Assembly: GCA_030640985.1 (NCBI GenBank)
Contig: DAOWII010000052.1
Coordinates: 1 to 33,702, forward strand
Reading direction: 5' to 3'
Origin: Chromatiales bacterium
GTDB taxonomy: Bacteria > Pseudomonadota > Gammaproteobacteria > Thiohalomonadales > Thiohalomonadaceae
Length of the DNA stretch: 33,702 nt
A program made the translations under genes and the position numbers. The notes under the pieces are model-generated. The model worked only from the letters and a program-made list of their open reading frames with translations, had not been told where the DNA came from and ran no database searches. Below are positions 1-8,952 of this stretch, piece by piece. How positions within the stretch are numbered: the stretch's first letter is position 1; the number at the start of each line of letters is the position of its first letter.

Positions 1-505
1 CGGCCATGTCCATAAACGAAGTATCCAGCTGTAAATCCGGTACTTCTTCTGCCTGAGCCAACACCACGCCGGGCTCAGCCATATCCATGCCTGATACATC
101 CACTTGTAACGCCGGCACTTCCTCTGCAGCAACCAGAATTACACCGGGCTCATCCACCGTGACATTTTCCATAGCGCCTATCGTAGGCGCTTGTGTCAGT
201 TGTTCAGGGCTTGATGTACTCTCCTGACTCACTGTTGCTGCGGGAGTAACAGATGCCGGTTTTTGAGCGGCTGCTAAATTTATAATCTCTGCAACAGCCC
301 CCGCCTTATGCAGGGCAAGTTTGTACTTTCCCGCTGTTTGTTGATCGACACCTTTTTTAATAACAACACGCTTGCCCGAAAAAAGATGCTCAACTTTTGT
401 CGCATCCAGCTTAAACAACTGAGCGAGATTGGTTCTTACCTGGGCAGGATCTGCGCCCTCAACCAATTGACCACTAAATGCTACTGCAAACGTATTCTCA
501 CTCAT
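1..505 (-). CDS. Partial hypothetical protein (C-terminus beyond window edge); N-terminal ~70-aa domain followed by a linker and 25-aa tandem repeats
   Basis: Manual translation from ATG at 505-503 (-): MSENTFAVAFSGQLVEGADPAQVRTNLAQLFKLDATKVEHLFSGKRVVIKKGVDQQTAGKYKLALHKAGA...; open to the window edge. The N-terminus resembles a small uncharacterised domain common at the start of gammaproteobacterial proteins. Confidence 0.75.
   Translation of the reverse strand, partial: MSENTFAVAFSGQLVEGADPAQVRTNLAQLFKLDATKVEHLFSGKRVVIKKGVDQQTAGKYKLALHKAGAVAEIINLAAAQKPASVTPAATVSQESTSSPEQLTQAPTIGAMENVTVDEPGVILVAAEEVPALQVDVSGMDMAEPGVVLAQAEEVPDLQLDTSFMDMA
2..151 (-). repeat. Two in-frame 75-nt (25-aa) tandem repeats: EPGVILVAAEEVPALQVDVSGMDMA / EPGVVLAQAEEVPDLQLDTSFMDMA
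   Basis: Direct translation; 18 of 25 residues identical; unit 1 = 151..77, unit 2 = 76..2; the array probably continues outside the window. Confidence 0.85.
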
Positions 506-523
506 TATAAAACTCCAACAGCC

Positions 524-886
524 CTACAATTCAATATCGAATATAGCTTCAATCTCGTGGCTCCCCGCCTTGAGGCGAATCACCTTGGTATCCAGGCGTA
601 TGTCTATACTGTCCTTGTTACCTATGGGGATTTTTGCCCGGATTGAACTACTTACCGGCTCAGCATATTCATAAAGGGCTTCATCCAGAACGCTCCCTTT
701 TTTCAATTTCTTTTGCCAGCCGGGAGGCAAGCTTCCGCCACGTGAAACCTTCTTTTTTAACCCGGAAGGCAACTGCACGGGAAAATGATTTTCCACCCTG
801 GGATAATGCCCTTTCCCTTCCGGTGGCTTGGCATACAACGAGGGGCTTGCACACAGACCAATAACTAACAGCATAATTATTCTCAT
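524..886 (-). CDS. Small secreted/periplasmic protein, RcnB/CigR-like
   Basis: 120-aa ORF, N-terminal signal peptide (MRIIMLLVIGLCASPSLYA), 'GGSLPPGWQKKLKKG' motif resembling the LPPG(x)AKKL motifs of the RcnB/CigR group. Confidence 0.6.
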   Translation of the reverse strand: MRIIMLLVIGLCASPSLYAKPPEGKGHYPRVENHFPVQLPSGLKKKVSRGGSLPPGWQKKLKKGSVLDEALYEYAEPVSSSIRAKIPIGNKDSIDIRLDTKVIRLKAGSHEIEAIFDIEL

Positions 887-999
887 ACTGGCACTCCTGA
901 TACTTGCTTCTGATAACTTAAGTGTAATTATAGTTCCAACTGTACAGGAAAGGGTAAAAAACCGTCCAGGTGCAGAGTCATCTTCTTAATAACCTTACC

Positions 1000-2397
1000 C
1001 TACAGTGCCAAAAGATCCAGTTGCTCCCCCTGTCCAGGCGTAATAACCCGGGCATGGGTTTCCGATATTAGTCTTTCTTCCAGGGCATCCATCGCTTCAG
1101 GCTCACCATGCACCAGTGCCGTTAGCGGATTCCCCTCAAAATGACCATGCCAGTTTACCAGGCCGTCACTGTCAGCATGGGCTGAAAGACCTCCAACGGT
1201 ATGAATCTTTGCTGCCACTCTCATGGTTTCACCCCATAAACGAATGCTGTCTGTACCATCGACAAGGGCACGCCCAAGCGTACCACGTGCCTGAAAGCCA
1301 ACAATAATCAACTGGCAATCATTCCGCCAGATATTGTGTTTAAGGTGGTGCTTGATTCGCCCGCCACTACACATACCGCTACCGGCAATAATAATGGCAC
1401 CATCGCTGATTTGATTAATGCCCATAGACTGTAGTGCCGTACGACTAAACGTTAGATTGGGTAGAGAAAACAGTCCACCCTGTTCATGGGCATGTTTTGT
1501 CGCCTCGATATCATAGAGATCACTATGCCGGGCATAAACATCCGTCGCCGCGATGGCCATCGGGCTGTCGAGAAAAATATGCCAGCGTCCCATATCCCAT
1601 GCTTCGTAGTGACGGGCAAAGGTATATAACAACTCCTGCGTTCGACCCACTGTAAAAGCAGGAATCAATATATTGCCATGGCCTTTTCTCGCTTGTATAA
1701 ATATCTGCGCCATTTCCTCCCAGGTCTCCTCCCAGGAGCGATGCAAACGATCGCCATAGGTACTTTCCATCACCACCAGATCCGCTTGTTTTATAGCTTC
1801 CGGATCACGCAATATGGCGGCGCCTCGATGACCCAGATCTCCACTAAACACCAGCTTGCGTGACTCACTGCCTTCATCCAGCCATACTTCGACGATGGAT
1901 GAACCCAGTATGTGCCCAGCATCCCTAAAACGTATTGTTACCCCCGGTATAATTTCCTTTTTTTCACCATAGACCATGCCTCGAAATCGATGCATAGCAG
2001 CTTGTGCTTCCTGCACCGTATACAGCGGCTCTAATAAAGGTTGATGTTTTCTTTCCCGTTTACGGTTTTCCCACTCCGCTTCTTTCTCGTTAATATAACC
2101 AGCATCCTTGAACATGATTCGGCAGAGATCCAGGCTCGCCTCATGGGTGTAAATGGGCCCCTTAAAACCTGCCTTTACCAGCATAGGGATACGCCCGGAA
2201 TGATCCAGATGGGAATGGGTTAGCACCACCGCATCAATCTGTGCAGGGTTAAATGGAAAAGCTTCTGCATTGCGCGCTTCATCCGCTTTTGAACCTTGTA
2301 TCAGACCACAGTCCACCAGAACCTGTCTTCCTCCACAGTGGAGCAGAAAACAGGAACCGGTTACTTCACGGGTTGCACCCAGGAATTGAATATTCAT
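1000..2397 (-). CDS. MBL-fold metallo-hydrolase with beta-CASP domain (RNA-processing exonuclease-like)
   Basis: 465 aa; HxHxDH motif 'LTHSHLDHSGRIP', 'VMESTYGDRLH', 'GSGMCSGGRIKHHLKHN', C-terminal 'VGGLSAHAD'. Confidence 0.92.
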   Translation of the reverse strand: MNIQFLGATREVTGSCFLLHCGGRQVLVDCGLIQGSKADEARNAEAFPFNPAQIDAVVLTHSHLDHSGRIPMLVKAGFKGPIYTHEASLDLCRIMFKDAGYINEKEAEWENRKRERKHQPLLEPLYTVQEAQAAMHRFRGMVYGEKKEIIPGVTIRFRDAGHILGSSIVEVWLDEGSESRKLVFSGDLGHRGAAILRDPEAIKQADLVVMESTYGDRLHRSWEETWEEMAQIFIQARKGHGNILIPAFTVGRTQELLYTFARHYEAWDMGRWHIFLDSPMAIAATDVYARHSDLYDIEATKHAHEQGGLFSLPNLTFSRTALQSMGINQISDGAIIIAGSGMCSGGRIKHHLKHNIWRNDCQLIIVGFQARGTLGRALVDGTDSIRLWGETMRVAAKIHTVGGLSAHADSDGLVNWHGHFEGNPLTALVHGEPEAMDALEERLISETHARVITPGQGEQLDLLAL

Positions 2398-2422
2398 ATG
2401 TTTAGTTCACTTCACCGCTTAG

Positions 2423-5101
2423 TTAAGCACTACTATATATCCAGCCTTTGCGTGTCATCCATTTCTCTATCTCTACTGCTACAAAGACTACCATGGCCAA
2501 AGCAAAACATATCAATAACTCGTACATTGCCAATGGCTCGGTTTTGAAAATAAGGTTTAACGCGGGCATATAGATCACCGCCAATTGCAGACCCACGGTC
2601 ACTATCACGGCCACAAGCAAGGGACGATTGCTAAATAAACCAATTTTAAACAGCGATTCACTTTCGGAACGAATGGCCAGCACATGGGCCAGTTGGGAAA
2701 TAGTCAGCACAGTAAAGACCATGGTTTGCCAATGTGCTGGGGCATAGGTGATTGCCCAGGCCTGGGCCAGCAGTGACACTCCACCGATCAATAAACCGAC
2801 CCAAAGAATGTGCTGCCACATGCCATGGGCGAAAATATTCTCCTGGGGAGGCCGTGGCAATCGCCCCATGACACCCTTCTCTTCGGGCTCCACCGCCAGG
2901 GCGAGTCCCGGCAAACCGTCTGTCACCAGGTTGATCCACAGAATATGGATTGGCAGCAAAGGGATGGGCAGGCCGAGAAAGGGAGCCAACAGCAGTGTCC
3001 ATATTTCGCCAGAATTACTGGTCATGGTATATCGGATAAATTTGCGGATGTTGTCATAGATACGCCGCCCCTCACGTACGGCGACAACGATGGTGCTGAA
3101 GTTGTCATCCAGCAACACCATGTCCGAAGCCTCACGGGCGACTTCGGTACCCTTCTGGCCCATGGCCACGCCGATATCGGCACGCTTCAATGCGGGGGCA
3201 TCGTTGACCCCGTCTCCGGTCATGGCGACAAACTCACCTTGCGCCTGTAGCGCCTCGACAATGCGAATCTTCTGCTCCGGCGTGACCCGAGCATAGACCC
3301 GGATACTGGACACCCTGGCGGCAAAATCCTGTTGGGATATCTGTGCCAGTTCACTCCCGGTCATCACCTCATCGGCCTGGATTGCGATGCCCAAACGTAG
3401 CGCTATAGCGCGGGCTGTTTCGGGATGATCGCCGGTAATTAATACCGGAGTGATACCCGCGGACTGACAATCGATGACCGCCTGTGGCACTTCTTCCCTC
3501 GGGGGATCAATGAGCGCTACCAGACCTAACAGCGTAAGTTCAGACTCTACTTCAACGGCATCCATAACCTTCGGGACTTGCTCAAACCGTCGATAGGCCA
3601 GCGCCATGACCCGATAGCCCTCGGCGGCCAGTTGTGATGCCTGCTGCAACAGGCTTTCCGCTTCCAGGTTCACTTCACCCGCTTGCTGCAACTGCCTGCG
3701 GCACTGTGCCAGCACCTGTTCCGGTGCACCCTTGGTAAAGGCGATTGCCCCGCCATCGCCGGGATGCCCACTATCGCAAGGATGCAGGGTGGTCATGCAC
3801 TTACGTGTCGCGTCAAAAGGAATTTCTGCCAAACGGGGAAACTGTTGTTCCAGTGTCGGTTTATTGAAACCCGCTTGCTCTGCCACCCGGTACAGTGCCA
3901 GCTCGGTAGGCTCTCCTGAAATGCTCTCCCCGGGCTGGATCAATACATCACTGTTCAGGGCAAGGGCCTGCCCCATTAACTGCCAAACGGTTTGTTCGCT
4001 ATTTTCCGGTATCTGGCTTATCCGTTGTCCATCCACCACAAACAGATCCACAGTCATTTCATTTTTGGTCAGGGTGCCGGTCTTGTCCGAACAGATGTAG
4101 GTGACCGAACCCAGGGTCTCCACCGCTGGCAAGGTGCGGATCAACGCCTTGTGGCGACTCATCTTGTGGGCACCCAGGGCCAGGGTCAGGCTCACCACCG
4201 CTGGCAGGGCTTCCGGGATGGCCGCCACCGCCAGGCTGATGGCCGTCAGGAACATCAATAGCAAAGGCTCGCCACGTAACAGACCAGCGGCAAAGATAAG
4301 CGCAGAGATTCCCAGCACCACCAGGGCCAGACGCCTTCCCAATTGCGCCAATCGTTTTTGCAGTGGCGTTTTAACCTCTTCAGCCTGCTGCAACAGCTGT
4401 GCAATAGCGCCAAGTTCCGTCACCATGCCCGTCGCCACCACCATGCCCTCGGCACGGCCACTGGCCACCTGGGTACCCTTGAAGGCCATATTGAGCCGAT
4501 CCGCCAGGGGTTGATCCGGTTCAAACACCTGTTCATTTTGCTTGGCGACCACGGTGGACTCACCGGTCAGGGCGGACTCATCCAGCTTCAGGTCTGCCAC
4601 CTGCGACAACCGCATATCCGCAGGCACCACATCTCCCGCACCCAGCAATACCACATCTCCCGGCACCAACTCCGTGGCAGGTAAACGGATAATGCGCCCT
4701 TCCCGGCGCACCCGTGCCTCCGGGGCAGCCATCTCACGCAGAGCCTGCACCGCCCTTTCCGCCCGGTATTCCTGAATCACGCCGATCACTGCATTCATCA
4801 GCACAATAAACATGATGGCGGCCGCATCCACCGGCTCCCCCACCAGCCCTGAAATCAACGCCGCCACCAGCAGCACCAGGATCATGAAATCACTGAACTG
4901 GCTCAACAACATACGCCAAAGGGGACGACGGGGGGCCACCTGGATTGCATTCAGGCCGTGAATTTGTCTACGCTGAATCACACCTGCAGCATCAAGCCCC
5001 AGATGCGGATCCGCATCCAGTTGCTGTGCGACTTCTTTATTCTCCAGGCTATGCCAGTGAGTAGTATTCGTATCCATTGGGCCTTTCTCGAAACGAGACA
5101 T
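2423..5101 (-). CDS. Cation-translocating P-type ATPase (calcium-type, P2 subfamily)
   Basis: 892 aa; 'LDESALTGES', phosphorylation motif 'CSDKTGTLTKNEMT', 'MTGDGVNDAPALKRADIGVAMG', 'AAIPEALPAVVSLTLALG'. Confidence 0.95.
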   Translation of the reverse strand: MSRFEKGPMDTNTTHWHSLENKEVAQQLDADPHLGLDAAGVIQRRQIHGLNAIQVAPRRPLWRMLLSQFSDFMILVLLVAALISGLVGEPVDAAAIMFIVLMNAVIGVIQEYRAERAVQALREMAAPEARVRREGRIIRLPATELVPGDVVLLGAGDVVPADMRLSQVADLKLDESALTGESTVVAKQNEQVFEPDQPLADRLNMAFKGTQVASGRAEGMVVATGMVTELGAIAQLLQQAEEVKTPLQKRLAQLGRRLALVVLGISALIFAAGLLRGEPLLLMFLTAISLAVAAIPEALPAVVSLTLALGAHKMSRHKALIRTLPAVETLGSVTYICSDKTGTLTKNEMTVDLFVVDGQRISQIPENSEQTVWQLMGQALALNSDVLIQPGESISGEPTELALYRVAEQAGFNKPTLEQQFPRLAEIPFDATRKCMTTLHPCDSGHPGDGGAIAFTKGAPEQVLAQCRRQLQQAGEVNLEAESLLQQASQLAAEGYRVMALAYRRFEQVPKVMDAVEVESELTLLGLVALIDPPREEVPQAVIDCQSAGITPVLITGDHPETARAIALRLGIAIQADEVMTGSELAQISQQDFAARVSSIRVYARVTPEQKIRIVEALQAQGEFVAMTGDGVNDAPALKRADIGVAMGQKGTEVAREASDMVLLDDNFSTIVVAVREGRRIYDNIRKFIRYTMTSNSGEIWTLLLAPFLGLPIPLLPIHILWINLVTDGLPGLALAVEPEEKGVMGRLPRPPQENIFAHGMWQHILWVGLLIGGVSLLAQAWAITYAPAHWQTMVFTVLTISQLAHVLAIRSESESLFKIGLFSNRPLLVAVIVTVGLQLAVIYMPALNLIFKTEPLAMYELLICFALAMVVFVAVEIEKWMTRKGWIYSSA

Positions 5102-5184
5102 GAGCGTACCCTACTATAACAAGGCCATTATAATTTTGAATCTTTCATGAAAATCTCCCAAACAAACGCCTGGTAGTAAAGATC

Positions 5185-6162
5185 ATGCTTACCGATATCC
5201 TGATTCTTTTTATCGGCATCGTCAGCATATTATTTCTGGCGGAGGTGATCATTCGTAACGCCATTGACTGGGCGCGCTATTACCAACTCTCCGGCAGTTT
5301 TGTTGGCCTGACCCTGCTCTCGATAGGTACCAGCATTCCAGAACTCATGACCCACCTGGTGGGTAGTGTGAACATTCTGCAGCGGCCTGAGGCGATTAAT
5401 ATCATTTCCGGTTTATTAATCGGCACCAATATCGGCTCAGATATTTTCCAGCAGAACTTTATCCTGCCAGTGGTTGGGCTGGTGGGCACTCTCATTGTAA
5501 TGCGCCGCCACCTGCATGCAGAGGTTGGCGCCATGACCGGAGCAGCAGTCTTAACCTGGTTTTTTTGTCTTGGTGGGCAGGTCACTCGACTTGAAGGTGT
5601 GATGCTGTTGCTGGCCTATGCCGGTTACCTGCTCTATCTGTGGAAAAGTCCAGACTTTACTATTCAGCACGATGATAATGCGGGTCAGGCAAAAAACAAT
5701 GTCATTTTGCCCTCACTGATTATACTGGTGGCCTTTATCCTCATGGCCGTGGTCACCGATCAAGTCGTTGGCGCGGCCAGCCGTATGGTTGAGCAACTAC
5801 CCATCAGTGCATCGCTGTTCGGTGTGCTTATTTTAGGTATTGCCACTTCACTACCAGAGCTATCCACTGCGCTGACCTCTATCTACCGTGGACAAAAGGG
5901 AATTTCCGTGGGCATTCTGGTGGGCAGTAATATTACCAATCCCTTATTTGGTATTGGCCTTGGTGCTGTCATATCCACTTACACCGTACCGGATGTGGTC
6001 AACTTCTATGACCTGCCGGTTAATATTGCCACAGCACTATTGCTCTATGCCTTTTTATGGCGCAAGGAGGGCTTGACTAAAAAAGAGGCGCTTATTTTAA
6101 TTCTGTTGTTTGTGATGTACCTGCTGTTCAGGCAGGTATTTTTCCCGGAGGACTTCCCCTAG
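5185..6162 (+). CDS. Calcium/sodium antiporter-type protein (CaCA family, YrbG-like)
   Basis: 325 aa, multiple TM segments, two alpha-repeat-like motifs 'GLTLLSIGTSIPELMTHLVGS' and 'GVLILGIATSLPELSTALTS'. Confidence 0.9.
   Translation: MLTDILILFIGIVSILFLAEVIIRNAIDWARYYQLSGSFVGLTLLSIGTSIPELMTHLVGSVNILQRPEAINIISGLLIGTNIGSDIFQQNFILPVVGLVGTLIVMRRHLHAEVGAMTGAAVLTWFFCLGGQVTRLEGVMLLLAYAGYLLYLWKSPDFTIQHDDNAGQAKNNVILPSLIILVAFILMAVVTDQVVGAASRMVEQLPISASLFGVLILGIATSLPELSTALTSIYRGQKGISVGILVGSNITNPLFGIGLGAVISTYTVPDVVNFYDLPVNIATALLLYAFLWRKEGLTKKEALILILLFVMYLLFRQVFFPEDFP
6118..6143 (+). terminator. Possible intrinsic terminator hairpin inside the 3' end of the antiporter CDS
   Basis: TACCTGC-7 nt-GCAGGTA stem (6118-6124/6132-6138) followed by TTTTT (6139-6143). 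Confidence 0.4.
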
Positions 6163-6172
6163 GACCTCCTAC

Positions 6173-6910
6173 CTATAGCCCCATATTTCGGCTGATCTTT
6201 TTCTTTTGTTTTAAAAAATATTTTGTGCGTGCTGCAGGGTTATGCTTTACCGGACTGGTGAGGCTTGCTGCAAGTTCTATCGCTTCATTCATAGAGAGCT
6301 TTGCGGCACTCTTACCCCAGTAATGACGTGCCGCAGCATCGACACCGTACAAGCCCCGACCAAACTCCGCCACGTTAAGATAAATTTCCAGAATTCGCCC
6401 TTTACTTACATTTCGCTCCAGCGACAAAGTCAGCCAAAGCTCATGCCATTTTCGGATAGGGTTACGTGAAGGCGTCAGCAACATATTTTTGATCATTTGC
6501 TGAGAGATCGTGCTACCGCCATAACCTATTTTGTAATTCTCAATATTGTATTCCATGGCCTCTTTCAAGGCCTGGGTATCAATCCCTTCATGTTGATAAA
6601 AGCGACTATCCTCAGCGACGATCGCCGCACGAATAATATTTTGTGAAATAGAAGAAAGAGCCACGGGGCGCCAGCGTAAAGATGGCAGTTTTTTATCTGT
6701 TGCCCGCTGATATTCATACGTCTTGATGAACATCGACTTCTGCACAGGCCCCCGCTCATAATGATGCCAGTCAGGCATCGACCCCCAGATATAGCCAAGA
6801 TCAATAAGCAGGCCAAGTACCAACAAACGTATCGCCCAACGTGAATATTTAGCTAAGCGCTTGCCGCGCGCCTTGTAATTTTGCAATTTATATCGAATAT
6901 TCCAGAACAT
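6173..6910 (-). CDS. mtgA: Monofunctional biosynthetic peptidoglycan transglycosylase (GT51)
   Basis: 245 aa; 'AIVAEDSRFYQHEGID', 'YGGSTISQQMIKNMLLTPSRNPIRKWHELWLTLSLERNVSKGRILEIYLNVAEFG'. Confidence 0.93.
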   Translation of the reverse strand: MFWNIRYKLQNYKARGKRLAKYSRWAIRLLVLGLLIDLGYIWGSMPDWHHYERGPVQKSMFIKTYEYQRATDKKLPSLRWRPVALSSISQNIIRAAIVAEDSRFYQHEGIDTQALKEAMEYNIENYKIGYGGSTISQQMIKNMLLTPSRNPIRKWHELWLTLSLERNVSKGRILEIYLNVAEFGRGLYGVDAAARHYWGKSAAKLSMNEAIELAASLTSPVKHNPAARTKYFLKQKKKISRNMGL

Positions 6911-6999
6911 TGATTTTCAACTTTAAGTATTACTATTCATTTTTATTATAGTTGAAAAGTACCTCATCGCTCCTACGGGCACTTTTTGAAAATGCTGAT

Positions 7000-7650
7000 T
7001 TAGCCCGTTTCAAAATTGATGGCCATATGCCTTCCATCACAGAAGGGTTTGTTATTGGAGGCTCCGCAACGGCATAGCGCCGTTTTGTCACCACAAAAGG
7101 CTTTACGGCCACTTGCCGCATGGATAGTAACAGGCCCTTCAAACACCAAGGGCCCGTTCTTTAACCCTTTAATTTTTAGACTCGCCGGGTTCTGACTCTC
7201 CGCTGTACAGTCAGACGCGATAGCACCGGAATCCTTAAAGCCGGCTTTTCCATGGCTGCCATCACAAAAAGGTTTGTTGCCTGATGCACCACAACGACAT
7301 AAAGCAACTTTGCTTTGAATATGCTGGAAGGGATTATTAATATTTTGTAAATCCAGATCGCCTTTCACATAAAGTGGCCCATCGGGCGATACCATCACTG
7401 AATTAAAGTCAACAACCGTATCTTCGCCACCATCATCCAGGCGCTTATATCTCAATGCGCCTGTCGGGCAGCGTTCAACAACTGCAGCAGCCACATCGGC
7501 CGACACTGCATCTGGATCACACCAGGGATCTTTTTCCACGTTAAACAATGCTCTGGAGCCACGGCCACATTCCGCTGCATGGATACAAAGCCTGCGGTCA
7601 TAAACAATCTCAATATCTTTTCCTGTGTAAGTGCTTACCTGCTCTTTCAT
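7000..7650 (-). CDS. CDGSH iron-sulfur domain protein with N-terminal divergent 4Fe-4S (Fer4_19-like) domain
   Basis: 216 aa; two CDGSH-type motifs 'CRCGASGNKPFCDGSH' and 'CRCGASNNKPFCDGRH'; N-terminal 'CIHAAECGRGSRALFN...VVERCPTGAL'. Confidence 0.92.
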   Translation of the reverse strand: MKEQVSTYTGKDIEIVYDRRLCIHAAECGRGSRALFNVEKDPWCDPDAVSADVAAAVVERCPTGALRYKRLDDGGEDTVVDFNSVMVSPDGPLYVKGDLDLQNINNPFQHIQSKVALCRCGASGNKPFCDGSHGKAGFKDSGAIASDCTAESQNPASLKIKGLKNGPLVFEGPVTIHAASGRKAFCGDKTALCRCGASNNKPFCDGRHMAINFETG

Positions 7651-7689
7651 GGCTATGCCTCCCTACTGTTAAGGAACTGACACTACTTA

Positions 7690-8271
7690 TTATTTCCTGA
7701 TGCCCTCAATAAACAGACGCAATTTCATATCATCAGATAAAGGCCCCAGGTTGTGGTTCATATCGAAATCACTGCGTTTGATTTTTGTATGGCCAACATA
7801 ACCGCGACGATAGCCGCCCCAGGGATCATTTCCGGCACCCACAGAATCAACCTTGATTGTGATCTCTTTGGTCACGCCATGCAGGGTTAACTTCCCTTTA
7901 ATGGAACCACCCTTATCACCCACTTTTGCACTGGTGCTCTCGAATGTGGCTTCCGGGAATTTTTTTACATTAAGAAACTTTTTATCGCGAAGGTGCTTGT
8001 CACGCTCGGCATCATTAGTATCGACACTATCTGTCTTAATCACTACAGAAATCGAAGTGGCCCTGGGTTTTCCTGGCACATAGGTAAAGTTTCCTGACAG
8101 GGTTTCGAAGTTCCCTTGCATAATACTGAAACCGAGATGGGAGATTTCGAACTCAACACCGGAGTGGCGCGGATCGATACGATACTCCTCTCCGAAAGAC
8201 GTCTGTGCATATCCACTGAGTAATACTGCTGCCACTGGAACAATGAACAACTTGCTAAGGCTACATTTCAT
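7690..8271 (-). CDS. YceI family periplasmic protein
   Basis: 193 aa; signal peptide; 'YRIDPRHSGVEFEISHLGFS...GNFTYVPGKP...KFPEATFES...GKLTLHGVTKEI'. Confidence 0.93.
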   Translation of the reverse strand: MKCSLSKLFIVPVAAVLLSGYAQTSFGEEYRIDPRHSGVEFEISHLGFSIMQGNFETLSGNFTYVPGKPRATSISVVIKTDSVDTNDAERDKHLRDKKFLNVKKFPEATFESTSAKVGDKGGSIKGKLTLHGVTKEITIKVDSVGAGNDPWGGYRRGYVGHTKIKRSDFDMNHNLGPLSDDMKLRLFIEGIRK

Positions 8272-8307
8272 TTTGCATCTCCTGTTAATGGTTTTTATTA
8301 CTTACGT

Positions 8308-8868
8308 TCATTTCTCATCCTTACTACAAATCCCTAGCATTCGGGATAAAGTGCCGTCTTTATCAATAAACTGGTGTTTCAGTGCTGCTGCCATATGTAG
8401 CAAAACCAGGCAGGCTGTCCCGTATGCGAGGTAAAAATGAATCTCTCCAGCCAAATCTTCTAAATTCTCATAGGCAGGTAAAATACCGGGTATCGCATAC
8501 AAATTAAAAAAACTTACCGCATCACCTTCTGCCGATGAAATAGCATAACCACTAAACGCTATCAGAACGATCATACTGAACAATATGATGTGGACAACAC
8601 GTGCGGCTAGAACCTCCCAGGACTTATGACTGCGTAAAGGTGCCGGGTGATTTACATAGAGACGCCAGCCAATCTGCACAATAGCCAGTTCAAATACCAA
8701 TATGCCCAGTGACTTGTGCACCATATAAGCAAGATTATAATCAGAATCAGTATAGCTAAGATCCATCATATACCAGCCAAGGATAAACAGGCCGATCATC
8801 AGCAGTGCCATCAGCCAGTGCAAACTGACAGACACTAGTCCAAAACAGTTATCGGAATTCTTCCACAT
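8308..8868 (-). CDS. Cytochrome b561 family protein
   Basis: 186 aa, four TM segments; 'VSLHWLMALLMIGLFILGWYM', 'HKSLGILVFELAIVQIGWRL', 'HFYLAYGTACLVLLHMAAALKHQFIDKDGTLSRML'. Confidence 0.92.
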   Translation of the reverse strand: MWKNSDNCFGLVSVSLHWLMALLMIGLFILGWYMMDLSYTDSDYNLAYMVHKSLGILVFELAIVQIGWRLYVNHPAPLRSHKSWEVLAARVVHIILFSMIVLIAFSGYAISSAEGDAVSFFNLYAIPGILPAYENLEDLAGEIHFYLAYGTACLVLLHMAAALKHQFIDKDGTLSRMLGICSKDEK

Positions 8869-8952
8869 GGGCTGATTATAGACCCTGTGTGCGCTACTCT
8901 GCGAATGACACCCAGATTAAATACCACATATAATTAATGGAAATAGTCGCCA

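Noticed and set aside
730-757. CCACGTGAAACC, a parS-like half site
   Set aside because: Only the right half matches the parS palindrome; the left half (TCCGCCAC) does not, and it lies far from the recF sites.
308-864. + strand ORFs 308..646 and 634..864
   Set aside because: Overlap the better supported - strand genes (repeat protein and RcnB-like protein) and look non-protein-like.
2748-4775. Several + strand ORFs (2748..3059, 2810..3250, 3732..4100, 4101..4514, 4343..4684, 4542..4775)
   Set aside because: All lie antisense within the P-type ATPase gene; translations show no recognisable domain.
6933-7142. 69-aa - strand ORF between mtgA and the CDGSH gene
   Set aside because: Mostly an alternate frame of the CDGSH gene; no separate support.
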